DNA of 64,000 bases from Streptosporangium carneum (GTDB lineage: Bacteria; Actinomycetota; Actinomycetes; Streptosporangiales; Streptosporangiaceae): assembly GCF_027922005.1 (NCBI RefSeq), contig NZ_BSEV01000016.1:124001-188000 (forward strand), given 5' to 3'. The translations under genes were made by a program, and so were the position numbers. Below, in pieces: positions 46,089 through 54,684 of the stretch. The notes under the pieces are model-generated. The model saw nothing but the letters and a program-made list of their open reading frames with translations. It had not been told where the DNA came from and did no database searches. Numbering within the stretch: position 1 is the first letter of the stretch; each line of letters starts with the position of its first letter.

Positions 46089-47060
46089 TCAGTACATCGA
46101 GATGTGGACGTGGTCGAAGTGGTTGGCGGTGACGCTGCCGCGGTCGGACATGGCGCGCCAGCCCGAGCCGGTGTTGATGCGCTGGCGCCAGATCACGTAC
46201 TTGACGCCGAGCCTCTCCTTGTTCTTGAGGGCCCAGGCGGCCAGCTCGTCGCCGAGCCTGACGTTCTCCGCGGAGGGCACCGTGCCGCCGGTGCTCATCA
46301 TGAAGTCGCAGGCGCGGCCGAGCGGGTGCTCGCCGCCGTCGTTCTCCGCCCGGTAGCAGCCCACCTCGTGGGGAAGCTTGAAGGCCCTTCCGACGGCCTC
46401 ACGCATGATCCGCGTGCGGTCGGTGATGTTGTCGTCGCCGCCGGGCAGCTGGGGAGCCCAGCTGCCGTCCGTCCGGCGTCCCGTACCCGTCGGGACGAGC
46501 TGGTCGAGCTTGTTCTCGATGTAACGGATCACCTTCTCGGCGTCCTTGCGCTGGGTCTCAACCACCTTGGTCTCCTGGCCGATCTGCTCGGTGAGTAGGG
46601 CCGCCCTGTCCGCGGCCTGTTTCCTGAGGTCCCTGGCCCGGGCGAAGCCCTCCAGGTGGGCGCTCTGTTGCGCGGTGAGCTGCTCCACGACGGCGGCGCC
46701 GCCCATGCTGGGGGCGAACAGCAGCGACGGCAGGTCGAGGGAGCCGCTCTGGTAGCGGACCTGGGCGATGGAGTCGACCAGTCTGCCCGCCTCCGCATAG
46801 GCCTCCTCGGCCCTGCGCAGGTCGGCCTTCGCGGCCTCCTCGGCCTTGCGCGCCTTTCTCAGGGATTCTCGTTTGGCCGCGTAGGCCTCGATGAGCTTGT
46901 CGACTTTCCTGTTCAGCTGGGCCAGTTCGGCCCGGAGCTCGGACTCGTTCGGCTTGGGAGTCGCGGTGCCCGCGTTCGCCGTGCCGAGGGTGAAGGTCAG
47001 GGCTGAGACCAGGGAGACGGTCAGAACCACATGGCGATGAATGGGGGACAGAGCCGCCAC
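46089..47060 (-). CDS. Secreted coiled-coil protein with ARB_07466/VldE-like C-terminal domain
   Basis: A 323-aa exported protein. Residues about 1-31 are a signal peptide ending TANA-G. A long coiled coil follows (about 40-185, alternating Glu/Lys/Arg/Ala helices). The C-terminal domain (GCYRAENDGGEHPLGRACDFM to HFDHVHISMY) is the ARB_07466-like domain related to VanY/M15 peptidases; GRACDF and HFDHVHIS supply metal-site residues. A cell-wall hydrolase or wall-associated role is likely. Start GTG with GAGGAGAGG upstream. A c-di-AMP riboswitch precedes it, as is usual for actinobacterial wall hydrolases. Confidence 0.85.
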   Translation of the reverse strand: MAALSPIHRHVVLTVSLVSALTFTLGTANAGTATPKPNESELRAELAQLNRKVDKLIEAYAAKRESLRKARKAEEAAKADLRRAEEAYAEAGRLVDSIAQVRYQSGSLDLPSLLFAPSMGGAAVVEQLTAQQSAHLEGFARARDLRKQAADRAALLTEQIGQETKVVETQRKDAEKVIRYIENKLDQLVPTGTGRRTDGSWAPQLPGGDDNITDRTRIMREAVGRAFKLPHEVGCYRAENDGGEHPLGRACDFMMSTGGTVPSAENVRLGDELAAWALKNKERLGVKYVIWRQRINTGSGWRAMSDRGSVTANHFDHVHISMY

Positions 47061-47071
47061 AGCTCTCCTCT

Positions 47072-47185
47072 CCTCACGCCGACCGGGTTAGCTGACGGGT
47101 TCGGGCTGGAGGAAGCCCTTCCACCGAAGTGGTTCACCCCAAGTGCGTGGGTCCCCGGCTCTCGGGCGAGGCACCCGAGATTAGG
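47072..47185 (-). ncRNA. c-di-AMP riboswitch (ydaO/yuaA type)
   Basis: The leader of the secreted coiled-coil gene contains the hallmark 3' block CCCGAACCCGTCAGCTAACC followed by CGGTCGGCG, and the preceding elements GGGGTGAACCACTTCGG and GAGAGCCGGGGACCC, in the order seen in ydaO-type c-di-AMP riboswitches of actinobacteria. The motif ends about 10 nt before the SD of the GTG start. In this group c-di-AMP binding normally turns expression off, linking wall remodelling to c-di-AMP level and osmotic state. The boundaries are approximate. Confidence 0.85.
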
Positions 47186-47215
47186 CATATCGGATGTTTT
47201 GTCCGATGCGTGAGG

Positions 47216-47221
47216 ATAGTA
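47216..47221 (-). promoter_or_regulatory. -10 box for the riboswitch transcript
   Basis: TACTAT on the minus strand lies about 35 nt before the riboswitch. No matching -35 element is evident at 17 bp. Confidence 0.35.
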
Positions 47222-47268
47222 GTGGTAAATGATTGGTCATGCGACCCCAAGTCGAGACCAAGCAGTGA

Positions 47269-48360
47269 TCAATTCGTGATCACGGTGCGCAGCAGCCGTG
47301 CGGCCTCCTCGGGCAGGACGTCGTTCACGAAGGCCCCCATGGCCGACTCGGATCCGGCGAGATACTTCAGCTTGCCCGGTGCGCGGCGGATGCTGAACAG
47401 CTCCAGGTGCGCGTAGGACAGCCTCCTGCCGACGTTCACCGGCGCCTGGTGCCAGGCCGAGACGTACGGCATGGGCACCCCGAAGAGCCCGTCGAGGCGG
47501 CGGAGCACCTCCGTGTAGAGCGGCCCGAACGCCGCGCGTTCCGCTGGGTCCAGCGCGACCAGGTCGGGAACCTGGCGGTGCGGGTAGATGTGGACCTCGA
47601 CGGGCCAGCGGGCCGCCGCGGGCACGAACGCCGTCCAGTGCTCGTTCGTCGTGACCACGCGGACCCCCGCCTCCCGCTCCGCGGCGAGCACGTCGGCGAA
47701 GAGATTGCCTCCGGTCCGCTCCCGGTGACGCTCGGCCGCGCCCAGGGTGAGCCTGGTGCGCGGGGTCACGTAGGGGTAGGCGTAGATCTGGCCGTGCGGA
47801 TGGGCCAGGGTGATGCCGATCTCCGCTCCACGGTTCTCGAAGCAGAACACCTGCTCGATCCCGGGCGTCGCGGACAGCTCCGCCGTACGGTCGACCCACG
47901 CCTCCATCACCAGCTCCACCTGGTCCGGGGACAGGGCGGAGAAGGAGGAGTCGTGCTCGGAGGTGAAGCAGACCACCTCGCACCTGCCGAGGCCGGGACG
48001 GACCTCGCTCAGCCCGCCGACCTCCGCGGGCGTGCCCGGCGCGGTGAAGGGGCCCCCGGAGAAGGAGGGGAAGCGGTTTTCGAAGACGACCACGTCGTAC
48101 GAGGGGGAGGGGATCTCGGTCGGACGGCCGGGAGCCGAAGGGCACAGCGGGCACTCGCTGGCGGGCGGCAGGAAGGTGCGGCCCTGGCGATGCCCCGCGA
48201 CCGTGACCCACTCCTCGGTGAGCGGGTCGTAGCGCAGCTCGGAGGCGGCGGGACGGGGCGGCAGGTCGCGCTCGTCGACCGCTCCACGGTCCGCGTCGTC
48301 CCGCCGGTCGAAGTAGATCAGTTCGCGGCCGTCGGCCAGACGGGTGGGCGTGCGCTTCAT
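47269..48360 (-). CDS. galT: Galactose-1-phosphate uridylyltransferase
   Basis: A 363-aa enzyme of the Leloir pathway that swaps UMP between UDP-glucose and galactose-1-phosphate. It has the catalytic HPHGQ motif, the zinc-site Cys pair CPLCPSAPGRPTEIP and the N-terminal RYDPLTEEWVTVAGHR. Length is normal for actinobacterial GalT. It overlaps a DeoR-type regulator gene by 4 nt (ATGA), so the pair forms an operon. galE and galK are not in the window. Confidence 0.95.
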   Translation of the reverse strand: MKRTPTRLADGRELIYFDRRDDADRGAVDERDLPPRPAASELRYDPLTEEWVTVAGHRQGRTFLPPASECPLCPSAPGRPTEIPSPSYDVVVFENRFPSFSGGPFTAPGTPAEVGGLSEVRPGLGRCEVVCFTSEHDSSFSALSPDQVELVMEAWVDRTAELSATPGIEQVFCFENRGAEIGITLAHPHGQIYAYPYVTPRTRLTLGAAERHRERTGGNLFADVLAAEREAGVRVVTTNEHWTAFVPAAARWPVEVHIYPHRQVPDLVALDPAERAAFGPLYTEVLRRLDGLFGVPMPYVSAWHQAPVNVGRRLSYAHLELFSIRRAPGKLKYLAGSESAMGAFVNDVLPEEAARLLRTVITN

Positions 48361-49157
48361 CGGCTCCGAGCCTCGTTTCCTTCCCCGGCGTCGGCGACGA
48401 CGAGCTCGCCCACCTGGGCGGCGAGCTCGTCACGGGCCTCCTCGGCCAGTCCCGAGTCTGTGATCACGACGTGGGCCTCGGCCAGCTCGGCGATCGTGCT
48501 GATCCCGACCGTCCCCCACTTGGTGTGGTCGGCGGGCACCACCAGGCGGTGCGCCGAGGCGACCAGCTCGCGGTTGGTCTCCGCCTCCAGCAGGTTGGGC
48601 GTGGTGAACCCGGCGCGGGCGCTCATCCCGTGCACGCCGAGGAACAGGGTGTCCACGTGCAGCCCGCGGACGGCCGCGACGGCCACGGGGCCGACCAGCG
48701 CGTCCGAGGGGGTGCGCACACCGCCGGTCAGCACCACGGTGCGGTCGGCGCGCGGCGCGCGGTGGAAGACGTCGGCCACCCGTATCGAGTTGGTGATCAC
48801 GGTCAGCTCGGGCACGTCGACCAGGAGATGGGCGAGCGTCCAGGTGGTGGTTCCCGCGGAGAGCGCGATGGCCGTGCCCGGCCTGACGAGCCGGGCGGCC
48901 CGGCGGGCGATCGCCTCCTTCTCCGGCTGCTGGCGGGCGGACTTGGCGGCGAAGCCGGGTTCCTCGGTCGAGCCGGGCCCCGCGACGGTGGCCCCGCCGT
49001 GGACCTTCTCCACCAGTCCGCGCTCCGCCAGGGCTTCGAGGTCCCTGCGGATCGTCATGTCCGACACGCCGAGCTCGCGGACCAGGTCGGCGACCCTGAC
49101 CCCGCCGCTGCCGCGCACCCGCTCGAGAATCGCCTGCTGCCGCTGCTGGGCGAGCAT
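48357..49157 (-). CDS. DeoR-family sugar-responsive repressor
   Basis: A 266-aa regulator with the DeoR-type winged HTH (QQAILERVRGSGGVRVADLVRELGVSDMTIRRDLEALAERGLVEKVHGGA) and the sugar-phosphate-sensing DeoRC domain (IALSAGTTTWTLAHLL, DTLFLGVHGMS). It precedes galT with a 4-nt overlap and should repress the operon until a galactose-derived sugar phosphate binds. An inverted repeat 24-56 bp upstream is the candidate operator. Confidence 0.92.
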   Translation of the reverse strand: MLAQQRQQAILERVRGSGGVRVADLVRELGVSDMTIRRDLEALAERGLVEKVHGGATVAGPGSTEEPGFAAKSARQQPEKEAIARRAARLVRPGTAIALSAGTTTWTLAHLLVDVPELTVITNSIRVADVFHRAPRADRTVVLTGGVRTPSDALVGPVAVAAVRGLHVDTLFLGVHGMSARAGFTTPNLLEAETNRELVASAHRLVVPADHTKWGTVGISTIAELAEAHVVITDSGLAEEARDELAAQVGELVVADAGEGNEARSR

Positions 49158-49180
49158 TGATCACCCCTTAATCCACCAGA

Positions 49181-49213
49181 TTCCAGCAAATTACCACAGG
49201 GCCGCTGTTGGAA
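49181..49213. promoter_or_regulatory. Candidate DeoR operator upstream of the galT operon
   Basis: TTCCAGCA (49181-49188) and TGTTGGAA (49206-49213) are inverted arms with one mismatch in an AT-rich stretch before the DeoR start. DeoR-type repressors often bind such spaced half-sites. Confidence 0.45.
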
Positions 49214-49239
49214 AAATGGTGATTTATGGGGAAAATCGC

Positions 49240-49836
49240 TCACAGTCGCGCAAGCTCGGCCTGAATGTTCGCCCTCGCCCGGTCCTCCAGGTCGGCGATG
49301 TGGAAGATCGCCGGAAGGCCGAGCAGTGAGCGCAGCACGGCGGCCCTGCCCTGTCTGAAGGCCTCGTCGGGCACGAAGGAGTACTCCTCGCGCACGGCCG
49401 CCGCGTAGGCCGCGTACTCCTCGGGGGAGGAGGCCAGGATCGCCAGGTCGGCGTCGCACAGCACGGCGCCGTCCGCGTCCCCCGGAGCGGGCGCGTGTGT
49501 GAGCGTGAGCCTGACCAGCCGGGCGACCGTGGCCACCGCCTCCGCGGGCACTCCCAGCTCCGGCAGCGCGCGCTCGGCCAGCCGGGCGCTGCGCTCCTCG
49601 TTGTCGCTTCGTGTGGGGTCGTACACGGCGTCGTGGAACCAGGCCGCGAGCCGTACCAGATCCGGGTTGGCGGCGCTGTCCGCCAACGTGTCGACGTGCG
49701 CCAGCACGGCCTCCAGGTGCGCCGTCGTGTGGTACCTGCGGTGCGGCTCGCCGTACCGGGCGACCAACTCCTCGCCGAGACGGTCGGCCTCCGCTCCGGC
49801 CAGGGACCGCCAGCGCTCCATCAGCTTCTCGTTCAT
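49240..49836 (-). CDS. HD-domain phosphohydrolase-like protein
   Basis: A 198-aa protein. An early HTTAHLEAVLAHV segment and LAAWFHDAVYDPTRSDNEERS supply the metal-binding histidines and HD pair of this branch, annotated in actinobacteria as HD-domain or predicted metal-dependent phosphohydrolases. The start at 49836 (MNEKLMERW) is preferred; an upstream GTG is possible at 49857. Substrate unknown. It lies alone between the DeoR gene and bL37. Confidence 0.82.
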   Translation of the reverse strand: MNEKLMERWRSLAGAEADRLGEELVARYGEPHRRYHTTAHLEAVLAHVDTLADSAANPDLVRLAAWFHDAVYDPTRSDNEERSARLAERALPELGVPAEAVATVARLVRLTLTHAPAPGDADGAVLCDADLAILASSPEEYAAYAAAVREEYSFVPDEAFRQGRAAVLRSLLGLPAIFHIADLEDRARANIQAELARL

Positions 49837-50005
49837 GCGACGGAAGCCTAGGTCCACGCTCCGCCGTCGTCACCGGGGCGAGAACCGGGCGCGCGACCCG
49901 TCTCCCGGGCTTCGCGCGGTTCTTGGGCCTTGTCCGGCGGGCGTTGCGGGGGGAACGTGAGAACCGGACCCCACGCCCCGACGGATCCGTGGAAAGGCTG
50001 GCCGC

Positions 50006-50083
50006 ATGGGAAGACGAGCGCGCAAGAGCCGGGCACGCAGGAAGCGCAAGGCCAACCACGGCAAACGGCCGACGGCCCGCTAG
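50006..50083 (+). CDS. Ribosomal protein bL37 (25 aa)
   Basis: A 25-codon gene for a strongly basic peptide starting MGRRARKSRARRKRKAN with the ending KANHGKRP plus TAR. This matches the actinobacterial large-subunit protein bL37 seen in mycobacterial ribosome structures, which shares the KANHGKRPN end. GGAAAGG precedes the ATG by 8 nt. It is so short that gene finders often miss it. It is likely expressed as a single gene. Confidence 0.75.
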   Translation: MGRRARKSRARRKRKANHGKRPTAR

Positions 50084-50108
50084 CCGTGCCGGCCCCCCGT
50101 CGGCTCCG

Positions 50109-50681
50109 TCAGCCGCGGCGACCCCACGAGGCGAGCAGACGGGTCTGGGCGTCGGTGTCGGAGGGCACGGGCTGCTGCTCCCCTATCACCCCCGCCTGGC
50201 GATAACCGGTCTCGGCCCCGGCGAACCACGCCGCGCAGGCCTCGACGAGCTCGGGGTCGAGCCGTTCGTCCGCGCCTATGGCGCGGGCGAGGTCCCAGGT
50301 GTGGATGAGGGCGTCGGCGAACACCTCGGTGACATACTCCTCACCCGGCACGTCGCCGAACGACAGGTGTGTGACACGGGTCAGGGCGCCCTCGTCGCTC
50401 GCGGCCTGGACGGCGGCGGCGGCCGAGGTGTCGAACGCCTTCAACGGGTCGTCGCCGAGCAGGTCGCCGTCGAAGGCGTCACCGACGTCCGCGGCGGTCC
50501 GTCCGGCGAGCAACTCGGGAGCCCACAGGTTCTCCCCGACCACGTGGTTGACCAGGGCGCGAACGTCCCAGTCCACGCAGGGGGTCCGGTTCTGCCACTG
50601 CTCCGGAGTGATCCTGTGGACGAGAGCGCCGAAGTCGTCCAGCGCGCGGCGGTAGGCCTCGCGTACGTCGATGGTCATCAT
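50109..50681 (-). CDS. TIGR03086-family metal-binding protein (mycothiol/DinB-like fold)
   Basis: A 190-aa protein with the MDMPI/DinB-like four-helix fold. WQNRTPCVDWDVRALVNHVVGE is the TIGR03086 signature with a metal-binding His; the other ligands are expected near FADALIHTWDLARA. Related enzymes are mycothiol-dependent isomerases and transferases; the specific reaction is unknown. Two adjacent ATG codons (50681, 50678) follow GGGGAGGG; the second is better spaced. Confidence 0.88.
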   Translation of the reverse strand: MMTIDVREAYRRALDDFGALVHRITPEQWQNRTPCVDWDVRALVNHVVGENLWAPELLAGRTAADVGDAFDGDLLGDDPLKAFDTSAAAAVQAASDEGALTRVTHLSFGDVPGEEYVTEVFADALIHTWDLARAIGADERLDPELVEACAAWFAGAETGYRQAGVIGEQQPVPSDTDAQTRLLASWGRRG

Positions 50682-50863
50682 GCCCTCCCCAGCTCCTCAT
50701 CTCGACCGTAACTCCTGGGAGGCCGGGAGTCATCGCGCTCGTGGGGCATGACCGGCTACGCGGGCCGTACCGGAGCGCCGAGTCCCCCGGGGTCTTCGGC
50801 GGTCACTGGACGACGCCGGACGGCGCTTCGGCGCGGTGAGCGCTCCACGTGATCGGCTCGCGT

Positions 50864-50869
50864 CATAGT
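50864..50869 (+). promoter_or_regulatory. Leaderless -10 box
   Basis: CATAGT ends 6 nt before the ATG at 50876 and no SD is seen. Confidence 0.35.
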
Positions 50870-50875
50870 GTCACC

Positions 50876-51931
50876 ATGGTGCGAGCGACCGCGGGTGCGA
50901 GACCGTCACGTGGCCTGAGAGTGCTGCTCGGGGCGGCGGCGGCGGTGGTCGCGCTGGCCGGGGTCAGGGCGGTCGCCGACATCGCGGGCCCCGCCTTCCT
51001 CGCCCTCGTGCTCACCGTCGCGGTGAGTCCGCTGCGCGTCTGGCTGCGCCGCAGAGGAGCGAGGACGTGGGTGCTGGTCACGGTGCCCCTCATGACGATC
51101 CTGCTGCTGCTCGGCGCGCTGGTCGGCGCGCTGGTCGTCTCCGCGGCGCAACTCGTCACGTTGCTGCCCACCTACGCCGGCCGGTACCAGCAGCTGATCG
51201 GCTCGATCACCCAGCAGCTCGCGCACCTGGGCGTCACCCAGGAACAGGTCAGGACGATGCTGAGCCAGCTGGACCTCGGCTCGCTGATCGGCCTGGTGCA
51301 GGGTTTCCTCGGCGGCCTGGTCGGCGTCGGCTCCGCGTTCGTCGTGATCGTGCTGCTGGTCTTCGGGATGAGCCTCGACGCGTCACCGACGCACGACGCG
51401 ATCAGGGCGCTGGTCCCCGCACGCTCCGACCTGGTCAGGGCGCTCGGCGACTTCGCCAGGGGAACCTGCAACTATCTGATCGTCTCCACCGTCTTCGGGC
51501 TCATCGTGGCGGTGCTCGACGCCGTCGCCCTGTGGATCATGGGGGTGCCGCTCCCGGTGCTCTGGGGACTGCTGGCGTTCATCACCAACTACATCCCCAA
51601 CATCGGGTTCGTCGTCGGGCTCGTCCCGCCGACGCTGCTGGCACTGCTGGACTCGGGGCCGAGCACGGCACTCGCCGTCGTGGTCGTCTACTCGGTGCTG
51701 AACTTCATCATCCAGTCGGTGATCCAGCCCAAGTTCGCGGGGGAGTCGGCGGGGTTGTCGACGACCATCACCATGCTGTCGCTGTTCGTGTGGGCCTACG
51801 TGCTCGGCCCCATCGGGGCGATCCTGGCGGTGCCGCTCAGCGCCTTCGCCCGCGCGCTGCTGATCGACGCCGACCCGGCGACCCGCTGGGCCGTCCCCCT
51901 GGTCAGCGGGCACGCCCCTGCCCGCAGATAG
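50876..51931 (+). CDS. AI-2E family transporter (TqsA/YdiK type)
   Basis: A 351-aa membrane protein with the N-terminal helix pair (LLGAAAAVVALAGVRAVADI, FLALVLTVAVSPL), a long amphipathic middle part, and the C-terminal signature LWGLLAFITNYIPNIG, then VIQPKFAGESAGLS. Family members are thought to be exporters or Na+/H+ antiporters; autoinducer-2 export is shown only for TqsA. ATG at 50876 is probably leaderless. Confidence 0.9.
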   Translation: MVRATAGARPSRGLRVLLGAAAAVVALAGVRAVADIAGPAFLALVLTVAVSPLRVWLRRRGARTWVLVTVPLMTILLLLGALVGALVVSAAQLVTLLPTYAGRYQQLIGSITQQLAHLGVTQEQVRTMLSQLDLGSLIGLVQGFLGGLVGVGSAFVVIVLLVFGMSLDASPTHDAIRALVPARSDLVRALGDFARGTCNYLIVSTVFGLIVAVLDAVALWIMGVPLPVLWGLLAFITNYIPNIGFVVGLVPPTLLALLDSGPSTALAVVVVYSVLNFIIQSVIQPKFAGESAGLSTTITMLSLFVWAYVLGPIGAILAVPLSAFARALLIDADPATRWAVPLVSGHAPARR

Positions 51932-51958
51932 GCGGCGGGCACAGGACGGGGCCACCGG

Positions 51959-53194
51959 TCACGCGGGCTCATGGATGACCATCTGAGGCCTTCCCGTCAC
52001 GACCAGCCAGGCGGGCAGCAGGGCGACGCACAGCACGGGCAGCAGGTCGACGTCGCTCACCACGGCGACCGCCATGAACAGGCTCAGCCAGCCCTGCTGG
52101 GTGATCGCCAGCACGATGCCGAGAACCCCGCAGGCGACCGACAGCGTCACCGGGACCGAAGGGGCCAGGGCGCTCGCCAGCAGGCCGAGCGCGACGCCGG
52201 TGAACACCGCGGGGAAGATCCGTCCGCCCACGAACGCGCAGGTGGCGGCGACCAGCAGTGCGGCCGTCTTCACGGCGACGATCAGCGCGAGCCCGCCCGC
52301 GGTGTATGCGGAGACGTCCGCCGTCAGCTCCTTCATCTGGGCCAGCCCCTTGAACAGGGTGATCTGGCCGCCGAGGACGCCGAGCAGGCCGAGCACCAGG
52401 CCGCCGGCCGTGAGCCGCGCCACGGGATGGCCGAAAAGGCGGAAGAACCGGTGCACGTGCGGGAACGCGTAGACCGCCGCCATGCCGAGCAGCGCCCCGC
52501 AGGTCGTGACGACCGCCCCGGCGACCAGGTCGGCCAGCCGCGCGCCCGGGTAGTCGGCGAGCCCGAGGGACATCGTCGGGCTGGCGACGAGCACGGTCGT
52601 CGCCGCGCCCGCGCCCGCCGAGACCAGCGGCGCGAACAGCCGGTCCCACAGCGAGCCCCCGCCCTGCGTCACCGCCTCGGACAGCAGCAACGCGGCGGCG
52701 ACCGGGGTGCCGAACAGCGCCCCCACCGTTCCCGCGACCGCCAGCCCCAGCCAGACGGAGGCGCCGACGGCGGGCAGCAGCCGCGCGCCCAGGGCCACGG
52801 CCAGCGCGACGTTGGCGGCGGTGACCGGATTCTCCGGTCCGAGACTGACCCCTCCGGCCAGGGACAGCACCGCGGCGACGAGCATTCCCGGCACCACACC
52901 CGGCGGCAGCGGCGCGCCGATCAGCTCCTCGGTCGCGGGGTCGGGCCCCGAGGGGATCCTCCACAGCACCAGGCCGACGGCCAGGCCGGTGGCGGTCAGG
53001 ACGGCCAGTGTCCACGGCCAGGCAGAACCGTCCGCGCCGAGCAGGGAGGGCAGGCCGTGCCACAGGGCCTCCTGCAGCCGCTCCGACAGGAAGTCGACCA
53101 CCAGCAGGAGCAGGCTGCAGGCCGTGCCCACGACCAGCGCGGGCAGGACGAGCGGCAGCAGGGCCCGTGCCCCCGATGCGTCCGCCGCCGTCAC
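51959..53194 (-). CDS. ClC-family chloride channel/transporter
   Basis: A 411-aa membrane protein with about ten or more hydrophobic segments. The filter motif GVSLGPENP replaces the usual GREGP but keeps the gating Glu, and GGRIFPAVFTG matches the GxFxP region. There is no CBS domain. It would move chloride or fluoride-like anions, perhaps with proton exchange. Start is GTG with GGGGGA upstream. Single gene, convergent with the AI-2E gene. Confidence 0.88.
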   Translation of the reverse strand: MTAADASGARALLPLVLPALVVGTACSLLLLVVDFLSERLQEALWHGLPSLLGADGSAWPWTLAVLTATGLAVGLVLWRIPSGPDPATEELIGAPLPPGVVPGMLVAAVLSLAGGVSLGPENPVTAANVALAVALGARLLPAVGASVWLGLAVAGTVGALFGTPVAAALLLSEAVTQGGGSLWDRLFAPLVSAGAGAATTVLVASPTMSLGLADYPGARLADLVAGAVVTTCGALLGMAAVYAFPHVHRFFRLFGHPVARLTAGGLVLGLLGVLGGQITLFKGLAQMKELTADVSAYTAGGLALIVAVKTAALLVAATCAFVGGRIFPAVFTGVALGLLASALAPSVPVTLSVACGVLGIVLAITQQGWLSLFMAVAVVSDVDLLPVLCVALLPAWLVVTGRPQMVIHEPA

Positions 53195-53391
53195 ACGTCC
53201 CCCAACCGCCCCCTGTCCCTGTCCGGCTCCTACCCGCGAGCCCTCCGTCCCAGCGGGAGCCGGAGCTTAAACGAATCTTTGCCGAGCCGCGTCCGGCACG
53301 ATGACGCGGACCGTCCGGCCGGTGAGGCCGCCCGGAGCGCGAAGACCGCCCTCGGGGCACGGGGAGGCGCGCGCCCGCCGCCCATCCGGTC

Positions 53392-53397
53392 GATAGT
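53392..53397 (+). promoter_or_regulatory. Leaderless -10 box
   Basis: GATAGT ends 6 nt before the ATG at 53404. Confidence 0.4.
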
Positions 53398-53403
53398 GAG
53401 GCT

Positions 53404-54672
53404 ATGACGAACTCGCGAGTGGCGATCATCGGCGCGGGCATCGGCGGGCTCTGCCTCGCGCAGGGGCTGCGCGGAGCCGGTGTGGACGTGGCGGTCTACG
53501 AGCGTGACCGAACCCCGTCCGAACGGCTCCAGGGCTATCGCATCCACATCGACCCCGGCGGCGCCCGCGCGCTCCACGAATGTCTGCCGCGGCCGCTGTG
53601 GGAGGCGTTCCTGGCCGCCGCCACCAGGAGCGGGCAGGACTTCGGCTTCCTCACGGAGAAGATGGACAGGCTGCTGCTGCTCGAGACCCCGCACCCGCCC
53701 GACCCGCTGGACGACCACCACTCCGTCAGCCGGATCGCGCTCCGGCGGACGTTGCTGTCCGGCCTCTCCGACGTCGTCCGGTTCGGCAGGACATACGAGC
53801 GGTACACCCGCGAACCGGACGGCACCGTGAGCCTGCACTTCGCCGACGGGACCACGGAGACCGCGGACGTCGTGGTGGGCGCCGACGGCGGCAACTCGCG
53901 GGTCAGGAGGCAGTACCTCCCGCACGCCCGGCGGATCGACACCGGCATCGTGACGCTCGCGGGCAAGTTCCCCCTCACCGACGCCACGCGCGCCCTGGTC
54001 GCCCCCAGGCTCTGGAGGGGGCCGAACATGGTCATCCCTCCGAGGGGATGCGGCATGTTCACCGCGCCGCAGCGGTTCGGCGACCTCGACGGCCCCGGGG
54101 ACGCCGGGGACCCGGGGCCGTCCCCGGAGAAGGGCGGCACGCCGTCCGGCGACACCGGCGGCTACGTCATGTGGGTGTTCGGCGCGGCGAGCGGCCGTTT
54201 CCCCGACGACCTGCCCGGCATGACCGGCGAACGGCTCAGGGAAACCGTGGCCCGGATGATCGAAGGCTGGCATCCCGACCTGCGGCGGCTGGTGACCGCC
54301 TCCGCGCCCGAGACGGTCTCCCTGCTGCCCATCCGCACCTCCGTCCCGGTCGACCCTTGGCCCGCCACGAACATCACCCTGCTCGGCGACGCCGTCCACA
54401 GCATGACCCCGATGCGCGGCACCGGCGCCAACATCGCCCTGCGCGACGCCCAGTTGCTCACCCGGGCGCTGAGCGGCGGACAGGACCCCGTCACGGCCAT
54501 CGCGGACTACGAGGCCCGGATGCGCGAGTACGGCTTCGCGGCCGTGCGCAGGTCGCTCATGGCCGCCAGGCAGTTCGTCGACGAGAGCCGGCTGGCCAGG
54601 GCGGGGTTCAGAACCGCCCTCCGCGTGGCCCAGCGTTTCCCCGCCCTCAGGCGCAGGGCACTGTCCCGATGA
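53404..54672 (+). CDS. FAD-dependent monooxygenase (PHBH-fold), second copy
   Basis: A 422-aa flavoprotein. It has GAGIGG at the N-terminus, GADGGNSRVRRQ in the middle and GDAVHSMTPMRGTGANIALRD in the FAD ribityl region. An insertion rich in Gly/Asp/Pro (DGPGDAGDPGPSPEK) near residue 235 is unusual. It differs from the TetR-paired monooxygenase at 9.5 kb. No pathway genes are adjacent. It is likely leaderless, and the substrate is unknown. Confidence 0.88.
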   Translation: MTNSRVAIIGAGIGGLCLAQGLRGAGVDVAVYERDRTPSERLQGYRIHIDPGGARALHECLPRPLWEAFLAAATRSGQDFGFLTEKMDRLLLLETPHPPDPLDDHHSVSRIALRRTLLSGLSDVVRFGRTYERYTREPDGTVSLHFADGTTETADVVVGADGGNSRVRRQYLPHARRIDTGIVTLAGKFPLTDATRALVAPRLWRGPNMVIPPRGCGMFTAPQRFGDLDGPGDAGDPGPSPEKGGTPSGDTGGYVMWVFGAASGRFPDDLPGMTGERLRETVARMIEGWHPDLRRLVTASAPETVSLLPIRTSVPVDPWPATNITLLGDAVHSMTPMRGTGANIALRDAQLLTRALSGGQDPVTAIADYEARMREYGFAAVRRSLMAARQFVDESRLARAGFRTALRVAQRFPALRRRALSR

Positions 54673-54684
54673 GCCTCACGCCTT

